Source: an uncultured Acetatifactor sp.
Lineage (GTDB): Bacteria; Bacillota; Clostridia; Lachnospirales; Lachnospiraceae
Assembly (NCBI GenBank): GCA_949840935.1
Contig: CATKXX010000006.1
Span: forward strand, 1 to 64,000
Direction of reading: 5' to 3'
DNA: 64,000 bases
Made by a program: the position numbers and the translations under genes. The notes under the pieces are model-generated. The model was not told the DNA's origin and did not search any database. It saw nothing but the letters and a program-made list of their open reading frames with translations. Of this stretch, positions 25,808 to 33,905 are shown piece after piece. Within the stretch, counting starts at the first letter, position 1, and every line of letters begins with the position of its first letter.

Positions 25808-26341
25808 ATGAGTATCTTTTTTATACAGGCAGGCACCCCCGGATTCCGTCCTGTATTGGACGAGAATGATGAGACCCTGTCCGATGCGGTGGAAAGTATT
25901 TTCCTGTTAAATACAGAAAGTGCGGTTATGGCATGGAACCATATCAGCATTCCCCTGTCATATAAATATGATATCGGCTATATGCTGGATGACCTGTTAT
26001 ATCTGCTGAAATGTATACGGCAGGTGGATACCGGGGAGGTGACCATACACTGGCTCCCGGATACCTTCCGGTGTGACTGGCATATCACCTGGAACCATGG
26101 ACAGATGGAAATACAGTCCTGTTGGGAGTGCACGGTAGGGCATTTGGAAAATCTGCTGAATGATAATTCCAGGATTTCCATTCCTGTACCGCATTTTGTA
26201 AGCGAGTGGAAAGCTGTCTTCTGCAATGTCGCAGATGGGCTGAAGAAAAGCGGGTATGACGAAAACAGGATACGGGGAATGCGGCAGCTGTCGGAACAGC
26301 TTAGCCTTATGGGACACAAAGGGATTTTATACAGGGAATGA
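25808..26341 (+). CDS. Hypothetical protein in the immunity-like array
   Basis: A 177-residue protein starting MSIFFIQAGTPGFRPVLDEN, with a helical middle (YMLDDLLYLLKCIRQVDTGE) and Trp/His-rich strands (DWHITWNHGQMEIQSCWEC). I do not recognise the family. Its start lies 2 bp after the preceding stop with AATGAGGGG as binding site, so it belongs to the same operon. Confidence 0.5.
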   Translation: MSIFFIQAGTPGFRPVLDENDETLSDAVESIFLLNTESAVMAWNHISIPLSYKYDIGYMLDDLLYLLKCIRQVDTGEVTIHWLPDTFRCDWHITWNHGQMEIQSCWECTVGHLENLLNDNSRISIPVPHFVSEWKAVFCNVADGLKKSGYDENRIRGMRQLSEQLSLMGHKGILYRE

Positions 26342-26361
26342 ATAAATCTGGAGGTATTTGT

Positions 26362-27054
26362 ATGAATTTTATCAATACAATGGACGACTTGTTTCACATG
26401 CTCGACAGATGTACAGAGGGAGTGGATTGGGATACTTTTTATACTAAGCGGGACAAGCCAGCCCCGTTTTTGAAATATAATAAACTGCCGGATAAGTGCG
26501 TTGTTGATTTTATAGAAAGGCATGATATTAAAAAGGCATGTGAATTTGGTTGTGGAGAGGGACGAAACGCAATCTATCTCGCCCAAAACAATATTGATAC
26601 GGAAGCATACGATTTGTCGGAGATCGCGATAGAAAATGCAAAAAGGAATGCAAGAGAAGGCAAGGCGGAAAAGGCAGTCTTTAAGGCAGGAAATATTTTT
26701 GCGTTGGATTTTATGGATAAGAAATTCGACTTGGTGATAGACAGCGGTATTTTTCATCATTTGGCGCCCCATAGGCGTTTGCAGTACAGGGATATTGTAT
26801 CAAATATTTTGGCTAAAGAAGGTCACTTTATATTGTTGTGCTTTGCGGCAGGGGAAGACGGCGCTGACGAGGTGGATGATTATGAATTTTACAGGAGCAG
26901 ACAAACCGGCGTTGCATTTACGGAGGAAAGGCTGAAAGAATTCTGGGGAAAAAAATTCGATGTGGTAGATTTACGTAAGGGAGAAAATATTGTGGATGAC
27001 CGAACGTGGGAGAGTGAGTATTTATACATATGTGTGTTCCGAAAAGTCAGCTAA
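26362..27054 (+). CDS. Class I SAM-dependent methyltransferase (TehB-like)
   Basis: A 230-residue Rossmann methyltransferase. Motif I is ACEFGCGEGRNAIYLAQ, the acidic end of strand 2 is EAYDLSE, and motif IV is DLVIDSGIFHHL. The HHL and following RLQYRD layout resembles TehB/thiopurine-type small-molecule methyltransferases. The start is ATG 26362 behind CTGGAGG; an in-frame codon at 26338 overlaps the previous gene and lacks a site. The substrate is unknown. It sits inside the immunity-like array but may be unrelated to it. Confidence 0.8.
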   Translation: MNFINTMDDLFHMLDRCTEGVDWDTFYTKRDKPAPFLKYNKLPDKCVVDFIERHDIKKACEFGCGEGRNAIYLAQNNIDTEAYDLSEIAIENAKRNAREGKAEKAVFKAGNIFALDFMDKKFDLVIDSGIFHHLAPHRRLQYRDIVSNILAKEGHFILLCFAAGEDGADEVDDYEFYRSRQTGVAFTEERLKEFWGKKFDVVDLRKGENIVDDRTWESEYLYICVFRKVS

Positions 27055-27130
27055 ATCTTCTTTGCGGAATAGAATTTTATTCGTTTCTTTTTGGATAGTA
27101 ATATGATGTGGAATTAAGGGAAGGGATCTC

Positions 27131-27832
27131 ATGGACTACAATCTGTATATAGCCCTGCCGGAAGAAGATTTGCGGGAAATTGGTATTTCTGAAAGAATGG
27201 CTGAATGGGGAGGGGAGGAAATCATTGAGCGGCGGATAAAATACACCTGCGGCCAGGATATCTTTTCGTTCATCCGGCAAGCTTTAGACTGGGAATCGCC
27301 GCAAAACATGGAAATTTTCCGCTCCTTGAAAGCGGAGGCGGCAAGGATTCTGCAGAAAATGAAGGATAAGAACATTCAAAGAAACGATGCTCTGAGTGTT
27401 GCAGACGTGGCTGATTTCGAGAAAAATGCAGGTATCAGGCTGCCGGAGGAATTGACGCTGTTTTACACAGAGGCCTGTAATGGGTGTAAAATGTTGGACG
27501 GGTTCGACCTGCTGAAAATGGAGCAGTGGAAATATGACGCCGACAGCCTGAAAAGGGATTTCCCTTTTGAAAAGTACTGGGTTTGGGAAAATGACGATGA
27601 TTATAATCCGGGAAAAATTAAGGAGACAGAAAACGGAAACCTTGCTTTGATCGATATCGGGGACGCCCAGTCCTGGAATATCATTGTGCGGGGAAAAGAG
27701 AGGGGCAGAATGTGGTTCTTTACGGATGTGGGAATCCAGCCCTGCGCACCGGCAATGGATTTCCTGGAATGGTTTGAATACTGGCTTGACGGAAAGGATG
27801 ACTTCTTTTATGGCTTTCAGCCGGAAGAATAA
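27131..27832 (+). CDS. SUKH (SMI1/KNR4)-like immunity protein
   Basis: A 233-residue protein with a 95-residue N-terminal extension, then a SUKH domain: VADFEKNAGIRLPEELTLFY, a variable glycine-rich turn (ACNGCKMLDGFDLL), LALIDIGDAQSWNI for the core strands, and FLEWFEYWLDG at the end. The motif is clearer than in the 23627-24403 product. It closes the immunity-like array. An AAGGGA site precedes the ATG. Confidence 0.75.
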   Translation: MDYNLYIALPEEDLREIGISERMAEWGGEEIIERRIKYTCGQDIFSFIRQALDWESPQNMEIFRSLKAEAARILQKMKDKNIQRNDALSVADVADFEKNAGIRLPEELTLFYTEACNGCKMLDGFDLLKMEQWKYDADSLKRDFPFEKYWVWENDDDYNPGKIKETENGNLALIDIGDAQSWNIIVRGKERGRMWFFTDVGIQPCAPAMDFLEWFEYWLDGKDDFFYGFQPEE

Positions 27833-27869
27833 TGTAAAACTCGTTTAAAAAGATGTTTTGCAGGAGGCA

Positions 27870-27902
27870 GATATTGTGCAATATCCCAATCTGTGCTATG
27901 AT
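27870..27902 (+). promoter_or_regulatory. leuCD promoter with overlapping palindrome
   Basis: TTGTGC (27874-27879), 17 bp, TATGAT (27897-27902). A perfect palindrome GATATTG-TG-CAATATC (27870-27885) covers the -35, so a repressor bound there would block initiation. About 170 bp of leader separate it from leuC. Confidence 0.55.
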
Positions 27903-28007
27903 GGTTCGGTAGGAAATCAAATACCCTGCAGAAAGCAACAGGGGACTTAATTCTCGCGGCATTCGCCAAGTCTACTTTGTTGGCTTTGTGCCCGTGTAAA
28001 CAGCGGC

Positions 28008-28032
28008 GCCAGGTCAGCAAAACTGACTTGGC
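28008..28032 (+). promoter_or_regulatory. Leader hairpin before leuC
   Basis: GCCAGGTCAG-CAAAA-CTGACTTGGC forms a 10-bp stem with one G-U pair. The 3' arm (ACTTGGC, 28026-28032) can pair instead with GCCAAGT at 27965-27971, so two exclusive folds exist. No T-run follows. An attenuator-like or mRNA-stability role is possible; no T-box core was found. Confidence 0.35.
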
Positions 28033-28074
28033 TCATTGCCCGCATAAATTAACGGAAAGGTTTGGTTAAGCGTT

Positions 28075-29343
28075 ATGGGAATGACAATGACACAGAAGAT
28101 TCTTGCGGCGGCTGCGGGCCTGGAAAAGGTGGAGGCCGGGCAGCTGATCGAGGCGGATCTTGATCTGGTGCTGGGAAACGATATCACAAGCCCCGTGGCC
28201 ATCAAGGAGATGGACAAGTTCACCACAAAGGGCGTGTTTGACAAGGATAAGATTGCGTTAGTACCCGATCATTTCGTGCCCAACAAGGATATCAAGTCTG
28301 CGGAGCACTGCAAATGCGTCAGGGAATTTGCCCGCAGGAACGAGATCACCAATTATTTTGAAGTGGGGGAAATGGGCATCGAGCACGCCCTGCTTCCCGA
28401 GAAAGGCCTGACGGTGGCGGGGGACGTGATCATCGGGGCGGACTCTCACACCTGTACCTACGGCGCCCTGGGGGCATTTTCCACGGGCGTGGGCAGTACC
28501 GATATGGCGGCGGGGATGGCCACCGGAAAAGCATGGTTCAAGGTGCCCTCTGCGATCAAATTTAATCTCATTGGGAAGCCCGCCAAATGGGTCAGCGGCA
28601 AGGATGTGATCTTACATATCATCGGAATGATCGGCGTGGATGGCGCGCTGTATAAGTCCATGGAGTTTGTGGGGGAGGGGATTGCGAACCTGTCCATGGA
28701 CGACCGTTTCACCATTGCCAACATGGCCATCGAGGCGGGAGGTAAGAACGGGATCTTCCCCGTGGACAAACTGGCGGAAGATTATATGAAGGAGCATTCT
28801 CAGAGAAAGTATCGGATTTTTGAGGCGGAAGCGGATGCTGTGTATGACGCGGAGTATACCATCGACCTCTCCGCCCTGCGCCCTACGGTTGCCTTCCCCC
28901 ATCTGCCGGAGAACACCCATACCATTGACGAGATTAAGGGGATGGACAGGATTGCTGTTGACCAGGTGGTGATCGGTTCCTGTACCAACGGACGGCTGGA
29001 CGACCTGCGGACGGCGGCGGAGATCCTGAAGGACAGGCATGTGGCAAAGGGTATGAGATGTATTGTGATTCCCGCCACACAGGCGATTTACATGCAGGCC
29101 ATGGAAGAAGGGCTGTTGAAGACCTTTATCCAGGCCGGTGCCATTGTAAGCACCCCTACCTGCGGCCCCTGCCTGGGCGGCTATATGGGAATCCTGGCGG
29201 AGGAAGAGCGCTGTGTCTCCACCACCAACCGGAACTTTGTGGGACGTATGGGACATGTGAAATCCGAGATTTACCTGGCAAGCCCCGCGGTGGCGGCGGC
29301 CAGCGCGGTCACAGGAGAAATCTCCAGCCCGGAGGAATTATAG
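28075..29343 (+). CDS. leuC: 3-isopropylmalate dehydratase large subunit
   Basis: A 422-residue aconitase-family protein. It isomerises 2- to 3-isopropylmalate in leucine synthesis, with the small subunit encoded downstream. The [4Fe-4S] ligands are the Cys in GSCTNGR and the pair in TCGPCLGG. The conserved [20 protein letters not shown] is present. The short bacterial/archaeal-type length (about 420) and separate small subunit match the LeuC/HacA clade; homoaconitase or a related dehydratase cannot be excluded. Three in-frame ATGs lie within 12 bp; the first is used. There is no leuA or leuB in the window. Confidence 0.88.
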   Translation: MGMTMTQKILAAAAGLEKVEAGQLIEADLDLVLGNDITSPVAIKEMDKFTTKGVFDKDKIALVPDHFVPNKDIKSAEHCKCVREFARRNEITNYFEVGEMGIEHALLPEKGLTVAGDVIIGADSHTCTYGALGAFSTGVGSTDMAAGMATGKAWFKVPSAIKFNLIGKPAKWVSGKDVILHIIGMIGVDGALYKSMEFVGEGIANLSMDDRFTIANMAIEAGGKNGIFPVDKLAEDYMKEHSQRKYRIFEAEADAVYDAEYTIDLSALRPTVAFPHLPENTHTIDEIKGMDRIAVDQVVIGSCTNGRLDDLRTAAEILKDRHVAKGMRCIVIPATQAIYMQAMEEGLLKTFIQAGAIVSTPTCGPCLGGYMGILAEEERCVSTTNRNFVGRMGHVKSEIYLASPAVAAASAVTGEISSPEEL

Positions 29344-29546
29344 GGATAAGACTTGCTTATGGATGCGGGCATCCGGAACAGTGACTCATTGCCCGCAGGA
29401 ATCCGGAACAAGTCCGGCTGTGGTCTGCAGATTGCCAGAGGAAAGCCATCGCCGTGGTTGCAGGACAATCGCGGCAGAATAATTATAAAAGGTGCGGCGA
29501 GAGGGCCTTGTATACCCTCTTTGACAGCGCGGAAATGAGGATAGAT

Positions 29547-30032
29547 ATGAACGCAAAGGGAACAGTTTTCAAATACGGAGACAATGTGGATACGGACGTC
29601 ATCATCCCCGCAAGGTACTTGAATTCCTCCGATCCGGCGGAGCTGGCGGCTCACTGCATGGAGGATATAGACACGGGGTTTATCAAGAAGGTGCAGAAGG
29701 GCGATATCATTGTGGCTGAAAAGAATTTCGGCTGCGGTTCTTCCAGGGAGCACGCCCCCATCGCCATCAAGGCGGCGGGAGTCAGCTGCGTGATCGCGGA
29801 GACCTTCGCCCGGATCTTTTACCGGAACGCCATTAACATCGGGCTTCCCATCATCGAATGCCCTGAGGCCAGCAAAGGCATTGAGGCAGGAGATCAGGTG
29901 GAAGTAAATTTCGACACCGGGGTGATCACTAATGTGACCAGGGGAACCTCCTTCAAGGGCCAGGCATTTCCCGAGTTTATGCAGAAGATCATCGCCTCCG
30001 AGGGACTAATCAACTATATTAACAGTAAGTAA
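29547..30032 (+). CDS. leuD: 3-isopropylmalate dehydratase small subunit
   Basis: A 161-residue swivel-domain subunit of the LeuCD enzyme. [12 protein letters not shown] and the substrate loop [15 protein letters not shown] are conserved. The start is the ATG at 29547 behind GAGGATAG, giving the usual length near 160. The 203-bp gap after leuC is long for partner subunits. It contains two copies of an ATCCGGAACA-like sequence and a GAGGG/CCCTC hairpin but no convincing gene, so leuD may have some independent control. Confidence 0.88.
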   Translation: MNAKGTVFKYGDNVDTDVIIPARYLNSSDPAELAAHCMEDIDTGFIKKVQKGDIIVAEKNFGCGSSREHAPIAIKAAGVSCVIAETFARIFYRNAINIGLPIIECPEASKGIEAGDQVEVNFDTGVITNVTRGTSFKGQAFPEFMQKIIASEGLINYINSK

Positions 30033-30057
30033 CTGAACAGGTAATGATTTTCCGATG

Positions 30058-30082
30058 CCCCGCTGCAGACAGCGGGGTATTT
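30058..30082 (+). terminator. Terminator after leuD
   Basis: CCCCGCTG-CAGA-CAGCGGGG perfect 8-bp stem (30058-30077) followed by TATTTG. Confidence 0.6.
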
Positions 30083-30152
30083 GTCAGATAATAATGTGCT
30101 TGAAAATGGAAACAGAAGATTATATGGTCTACAGAAAGGCATGGTAATACAA

Positions 30153-31556
30153 ATGTCAGTTAATCATTCTAAAAAGTACGAGATTGATATGTGTAACGGG
30201 CCGCTCCTGGGGAAAATCCTGATCTTTTACATTCCTCTGATGCTCTCCGGTGTGTTACAGCTTCTGTTCAACGCGGCGGATATCGCAGTAGTGGGGCGCT
30301 TTGCGGGAAACGAGGCTCTGGCGGCAGTGGGCTCCACCGGTTCCCTGACGAACCTTATCGTCAATCTGTTTATGGGATTATCCGTGGGAGCCAATGTGAT
30401 GGTGGCCAGATTTTACGGTTCAGGGCAGATGAAGGAATTAAAAGAAATGGTTCAGACGGCGGTGGCAACGGCGGCAATCGGCGGCGTCATTTTAGTCTTT
30501 GTGGGCTTTTTAGCGGCCAGGCCGGCGCTGGCCCTTATGGCTACCCCGGAGAATGTGATTGACCATTCGGTGCTCTATATGCGGATTTACTTTGCCGGGA
30601 TGCCTTTTATGATGGCGTATAACTTCGGCAGCGCCATCCTGCGGGCCGTGGGGGACACCAGAAGGCCCCTTTATTATCTGATGATTGCGGGGGTAGTCAA
30701 TGTAGTCCTGAACCTGATCTTTGTCATTGTCTTTTCTATGGGGGTGGCAGGAGTGGCCACAGCTACCGTAATCTCCCAGGCTATATCCGCGTTGCTGGTA
30801 ATCCGGTGCCTGATCCGTACAGACGGGGTCTATAAGCTGGAATTAAAAGGACTTAAGATCCGGCGTGACAAGCTGCTGCGTATGATACAGATCGGGCTTC
30901 CCGCAGGGCTCCAGAGCTCCCTGTTTTCCATTTCCAATGTGCTGATCCAGTCTTCGGTGAACAGCTTTGGTTCCGTTGCCATGGCAGGCAATACCGCAGG
31001 CAGCAATGTGGAGGGCTTTGTCTATACCTCTATGAACGCCTTCCACCAGGCGGCTATCAGCTTTGCCGGACAGAATTACGGGGCCATGAAATACAAGAGG
31101 GTGGGAAAGGTACTGCTGATCTGCGAGGGGCTGGTGATCTTTGTGGGTCTGGCGCTGGGGAACGCGGGTTATTTCTTTGCCGGGAATATCTTAAAGATTT
31201 ATTCCACGGATCCGGAGGTCATTTCCTACGGTGTTCTGCGGATGAGCTATATCTGCGTGACTTACTTCCTATGTGGTATGATGGAAGTCATTGTGGGCGT
31301 CCTGCGGGGGATTGGCTGCTCCATCATGCCCATGCTGGTGTCCCTGACGGGAGCCTGCCTGTTCCGGGTAGTGTGGATTTACACCGTATTCCAACAGATC
31401 AGGACATTAGACTGCCTGTATGTTTCCTACCCCATAAGCTGGATATTGACCCTATGTGTACATCTGGTCTGCTTTGCTATCGTCTACCGGAAGCTGCTTC
31501 GCAGCGGGGGAGTGAAGGAGGAAGGCATTACAGGGCAGCAGGATTCCATTGATTAA
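30153..31556 (+). CDS. MATE-family efflux transporter
   Basis: A 467-residue inner-membrane protein with about 12 hydrophobic segments in two homologous halves. MATE landmarks include the first-helix region PLMLSGVLQLLFNAADIAVV, then GRFAGNEALAAVG, and the repeated AVGDTRRPL loop. It exports organic cations or drugs using a sodium or proton gradient; the substrate is unknown. The start is placed at ATG 30153 (MSVNHSKKYEIDM); earlier in-frame codons at 30081 and 30141 are possible. It is a single gene between the leuD terminator and the ruvA promoter. Confidence 0.85.
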   Translation: MSVNHSKKYEIDMCNGPLLGKILIFYIPLMLSGVLQLLFNAADIAVVGRFAGNEALAAVGSTGSLTNLIVNLFMGLSVGANVMVARFYGSGQMKELKEMVQTAVATAAIGGVILVFVGFLAARPALALMATPENVIDHSVLYMRIYFAGMPFMMAYNFGSAILRAVGDTRRPLYYLMIAGVVNVVLNLIFVIVFSMGVAGVATATVISQAISALLVIRCLIRTDGVYKLELKGLKIRRDKLLRMIQIGLPAGLQSSLFSISNVLIQSSVNSFGSVAMAGNTAGSNVEGFVYTSMNAFHQAAISFAGQNYGAMKYKRVGKVLLICEGLVIFVGLALGNAGYFFAGNILKIYSTDPEVISYGVLRMSYICVTYFLCGMMEVIVGVLRGIGCSIMPMLVSLTGACLFRVVWIYTVFQQIRTLDCLYVSYPISWILTLCVHLVCFAIVYRKLLRSGGVKEEGITGQQDSID

Positions 31557-31577
31557 TTTCCGGCAGCAGTATATAAT
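31549..31577 (+). promoter_or_regulatory. Promoter upstream of ruvAB
   Basis: TTGATT (31549-31554, overlapping the MATE stop codon), 17 bp, TATAAT (31572-31577). It leaves a leader of about 140 bp before ruvA. Confidence 0.6.
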
Positions 31578-31719
31578 ACTCCTGTGATCAGGGCAAAATG
31601 CACTTTGTTTGTTGATGAAACAGCCCTGCTGGATATTCTGAAGGGCCAGGCATACGTGGAATTTCTGTAAGACAGAGGGATCATAATCTGTAAAAACAAC
31701 ACGGGAAACGGGAATTGAT

Positions 31720-32328
31720 ATGATAGCATACGTAAAAGGAATCATAGATGATATTTCAGAGGACAATGCCGTCATCGATGTAGGCGGGGTGGGTATAAAT
31801 GTCAGGATTTCCGCCGATACGGCGTCCAGGCTTCCGGGGGTTGGAGAGTCGGTGAAGCTCTACACCTACACCAGCGTCAGAGAGGACGCGTTTTTGCTGT
31901 ACGGTTTTCTCACACGGGGCGACCTGGAGATCTTTAAGAAGCTGATCACAGTAAACGGCATCGGGCCCAAGGGCGGGCTGTCCATCCTTTCCGTCATGGA
32001 TGCGGACGATCTCCGGTTCGCCATTATGTCGGGGGACAGCAAGGCCATCTCCAGGGCGCCGGGCATCGGGGCGAAGACGGCGCAGCGTGTGATACTCGAC
32101 TTAAAGGATAAGATCGAGATTGACGATACCATGATCAGCAGGGAGATCGGCGGCCACAGTGTCAGCCCCCCAGCGGCGGACAGCGCCCAGAAGCAGGAGG
32201 CGGTGGCAGCCCTGGTATCCCTGGGATACGGGCAGGCGGAAAGCCTGAAGGCGGTAAACTCTATCGAGGGAATCGAGGAGATGGATTCCGGCGCCGTTTT
32301 AAAGGCAGCGCTGAAGAAAATGTTCTGA
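31720..32328 (+). CDS. ruvA: Holliday junction branch migration protein RuvA
   Basis: A 202-residue protein with the OB-fold start MIAYVKGIIDDI and two helix-hairpin-helix motifs (ITVNGIGPKGGLSIL and SRAPGIGAKTAQRVILDL). Domain III is at the C-terminus (VAALVSLGYGQAESLKAV). It forms the tetramer that holds the four-way junction and loads RuvB. It is directly followed by ruvB, 26 bp downstream. ruvC is not in the window, which is usual for Clostridia. Confidence 0.95.
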   Translation: MIAYVKGIIDDISEDNAVIDVGGVGINVRISADTASRLPGVGESVKLYTYTSVREDAFLLYGFLTRGDLEIFKKLITVNGIGPKGGLSILSVMDADDLRFAIMSGDSKAISRAPGIGAKTAQRVILDLKDKIEIDDTMISREIGGHSVSPPAADSAQKQEAVAALVSLGYGQAESLKAVNSIEGIEEMDSGAVLKAALKKMF

Positions 32329-32354
32329 AGGAAATCACGTAAAGGACGGAATAT

Positions 32355-33341
32355 ATGCCCAGGAGAATGATCGAGACAAACATCACAGAGGAAGACAGCA
32401 GGATAGAAGGTTCCTTAAGGCCCCAGATATTGAATGACTATATTGGTCAATCCAAGGTAAAGGAAAACCTGAAGATATACATTGAGGCGGCAAAGCAGAG
32501 GGGGGACGCCCTGGATCATGTGCTCTTTTACGGGCCTCCCGGCCTGGGGAAGACCACCCTGGCTTCCATCATCGCCAACGAGATGGGAGTGCACATCAAG
32601 GTTACCAGCGGCCCCGCCATTGAGAAGCCCGGTGAGATGGCGGCAATCCTGAATAATCTGGAGGAAGGGGATCTTCTGTTTGTGGATGAAATCCACCGGT
32701 TGAACCGTCAGGTGGAGGAGGTATTATACCCCGCCATGGAGGATTACTGCATCGACATCATGATCGGGAAGGGTTCTTCCGCCCGTTCGGTGAGGCTGGA
32801 TCTGCCGAAGTTTACCCTGGTGGGGGCCACCACAAGGGCGGGGCTTCTGACAGCCCCTCTCAGGGATCGGTTTGGGATGATCTACCATCTGGAATTTTAC
32901 ACGGTGGAAGAACTGCAGCAGATAATCCTGCATTCCGCCAGGATACTGGAGGTTGAGACCGAACCTCAGGGGGCCCTGGAGATGGCCCGCAGGAGCCGCG
33001 GCACCCCCAGGCTGGCCAACCGTATCTTAAAGCGTGTGCGGGACTTTGCCCAGGTAAAGTATGATGGAATCATTACGGAGGATGTGGCGCGGACGGCGCT
33101 GGATCTGATGGATGTGGACAAGTTGGGATTGGATCACATTGACCGGAACATGCTGGCCACCATGATCGAGAAATTCGACGGGGGCCCTGTGGGGCTTGAC
33201 ACTCTGGCGGCAGCCATCGGGGAGGATGCTGGAACCATTGAGGATGTCTATGAACCCTATCTGATCAAGAACGGGTTTCTGAACCGCACCCCAAGAGGTA
33301 GGGTAGTGACGAATCTTGCATATCAACATCTTGGGCTTTAA
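32355..33341 (+). CDS. ruvB: Holliday junction helicase RuvB
   Basis: A 328-residue AAA+ motor. The N-terminal segment [11 protein letters not shown] is typical. Walker A is [11 protein letters not shown], Walker B is [10 protein letters not shown], sensor 1 is [10 protein letters not shown], and the arginine-finger region RDRFGMI is present. A winged-helix end ([10 protein letters not shown]) follows. It drives branch migration with RuvA. An AAAGGACGG site precedes the ATG, and the gene is in one operon with ruvA. Confidence 0.96.
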   Translation: MPRRMIETNITEEDSRIEGSLRPQILNDYIGQSKVKENLKIYIEAAKQRGDALDHVLFYGPPGLGKTTLASIIANEMGVHIKVTSGPAIEKPGEMAAILNNLEEGDLLFVDEIHRLNRQVEEVLYPAMEDYCIDIMIGKGSSARSVRLDLPKFTLVGATTRAGLLTAPLRDRFGMIYHLEFYTVEELQQIILHSARILEVETEPQGALEMARRSRGTPRLANRILKRVRDFAQVKYDGIITEDVARTALDLMDVDKLGLDHIDRNMLATMIEKFDGGPVGLDTLAAAIGEDAGTIEDVYEPYLIKNGFLNRTPRGRVVTNLAYQHLGL

Positions 33342-33365
33342 TTCATGATCTTGGTAAAGTTTTGC

Positions 33366-33394
33366 TTGCCTGTCACACATTTATGATATATAAT
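33366..33394 (+). promoter_or_regulatory. Promoter of zapA
   Basis: TTGCCT (33366-33371), 17 bp, TATAAT (33389-33394), about 50 bp before the zapA start. Confidence 0.6.
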
Positions 33395-33443
33395 AGCGTT
33401 GTAATGGTTCCTACAGGGGTTAAAGTGGTCAAGAGGTGCGGGC

Positions 33444-33845
33444 ATGTCTTCCAAAACGGATACAGAAGTGATAATCGGCGGCAAGGTCTTTACGTTGAGT
33501 GGATACGAAAGTGAAGAATACCTTCAGAAGGTTGCGTCGTATATCAATAACAAGATAAATGAATATAACAAGGTGGACAGCTTTCGCAGGCACCCCATGG
33601 ATACCCAGAGCGTCCTGCTTCAGCTGAACATTGCGGACGACTATTTCAAGGCGAAGAAGCAGATTTCTGTCCTGGAGGAGGAGCTGCAGGCGAAGGAAAA
33701 GGAGCTGTACGATCTGAAACATGAGCTGATCTCAGCCCAGATCAAGCTGGATAGTTCGGAGGAACGGGTGAGGGCTCTGCAGCAGGAGGCTGACGACAAT
33801 GGAAAGAAGATCGTCAGGCTGGAAACAGAGTTGAAGAAAAAATGA
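33444..33845 (+). CDS. zapA: Cell division protein ZapA
   Basis: A 133-residue protein. The N-terminal domain matches ZapA (TEVIIGGKVFTLSGYESEEY, then VASYINNKINE). The rest is a coiled coil (QISVLEEELQAKEKELYDLK). ZapA bundles FtsZ filaments at the division ring. It is longer than the usual 85-110 residues because of an extended coiled coil. It has its own promoter and terminator. Confidence 0.85.
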   Translation: MSSKTDTEVIIGGKVFTLSGYESEEYLQKVASYINNKINEYNKVDSFRRHPMDTQSVLLQLNIADDYFKAKKQISVLEEELQAKEKELYDLKHELISAQIKLDSSEERVRALQQEADDNGKKIVRLETELKKK

Positions 33846-33850
33846 TATTG

Positions 33851-33875
33851 GCTGTCCGCATCCCGGACAGCTTTT
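33851..33875 (+). terminator. Terminator after zapA
   Basis: GCTGTCCG-CATCC-CGGACAGC perfect 8-bp stem followed by TTTTCT. Confidence 0.65.
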
Positions 33876-33905
33876 CTATTGATTTCATGAAGGGATTTAT
33901 GGATT

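Noticed and set aside
27903..28074. T-box riboswitch before leuC
   Set aside because: No T-box core (TGGNACCGCG-like) or specifier stem was found in the leader.
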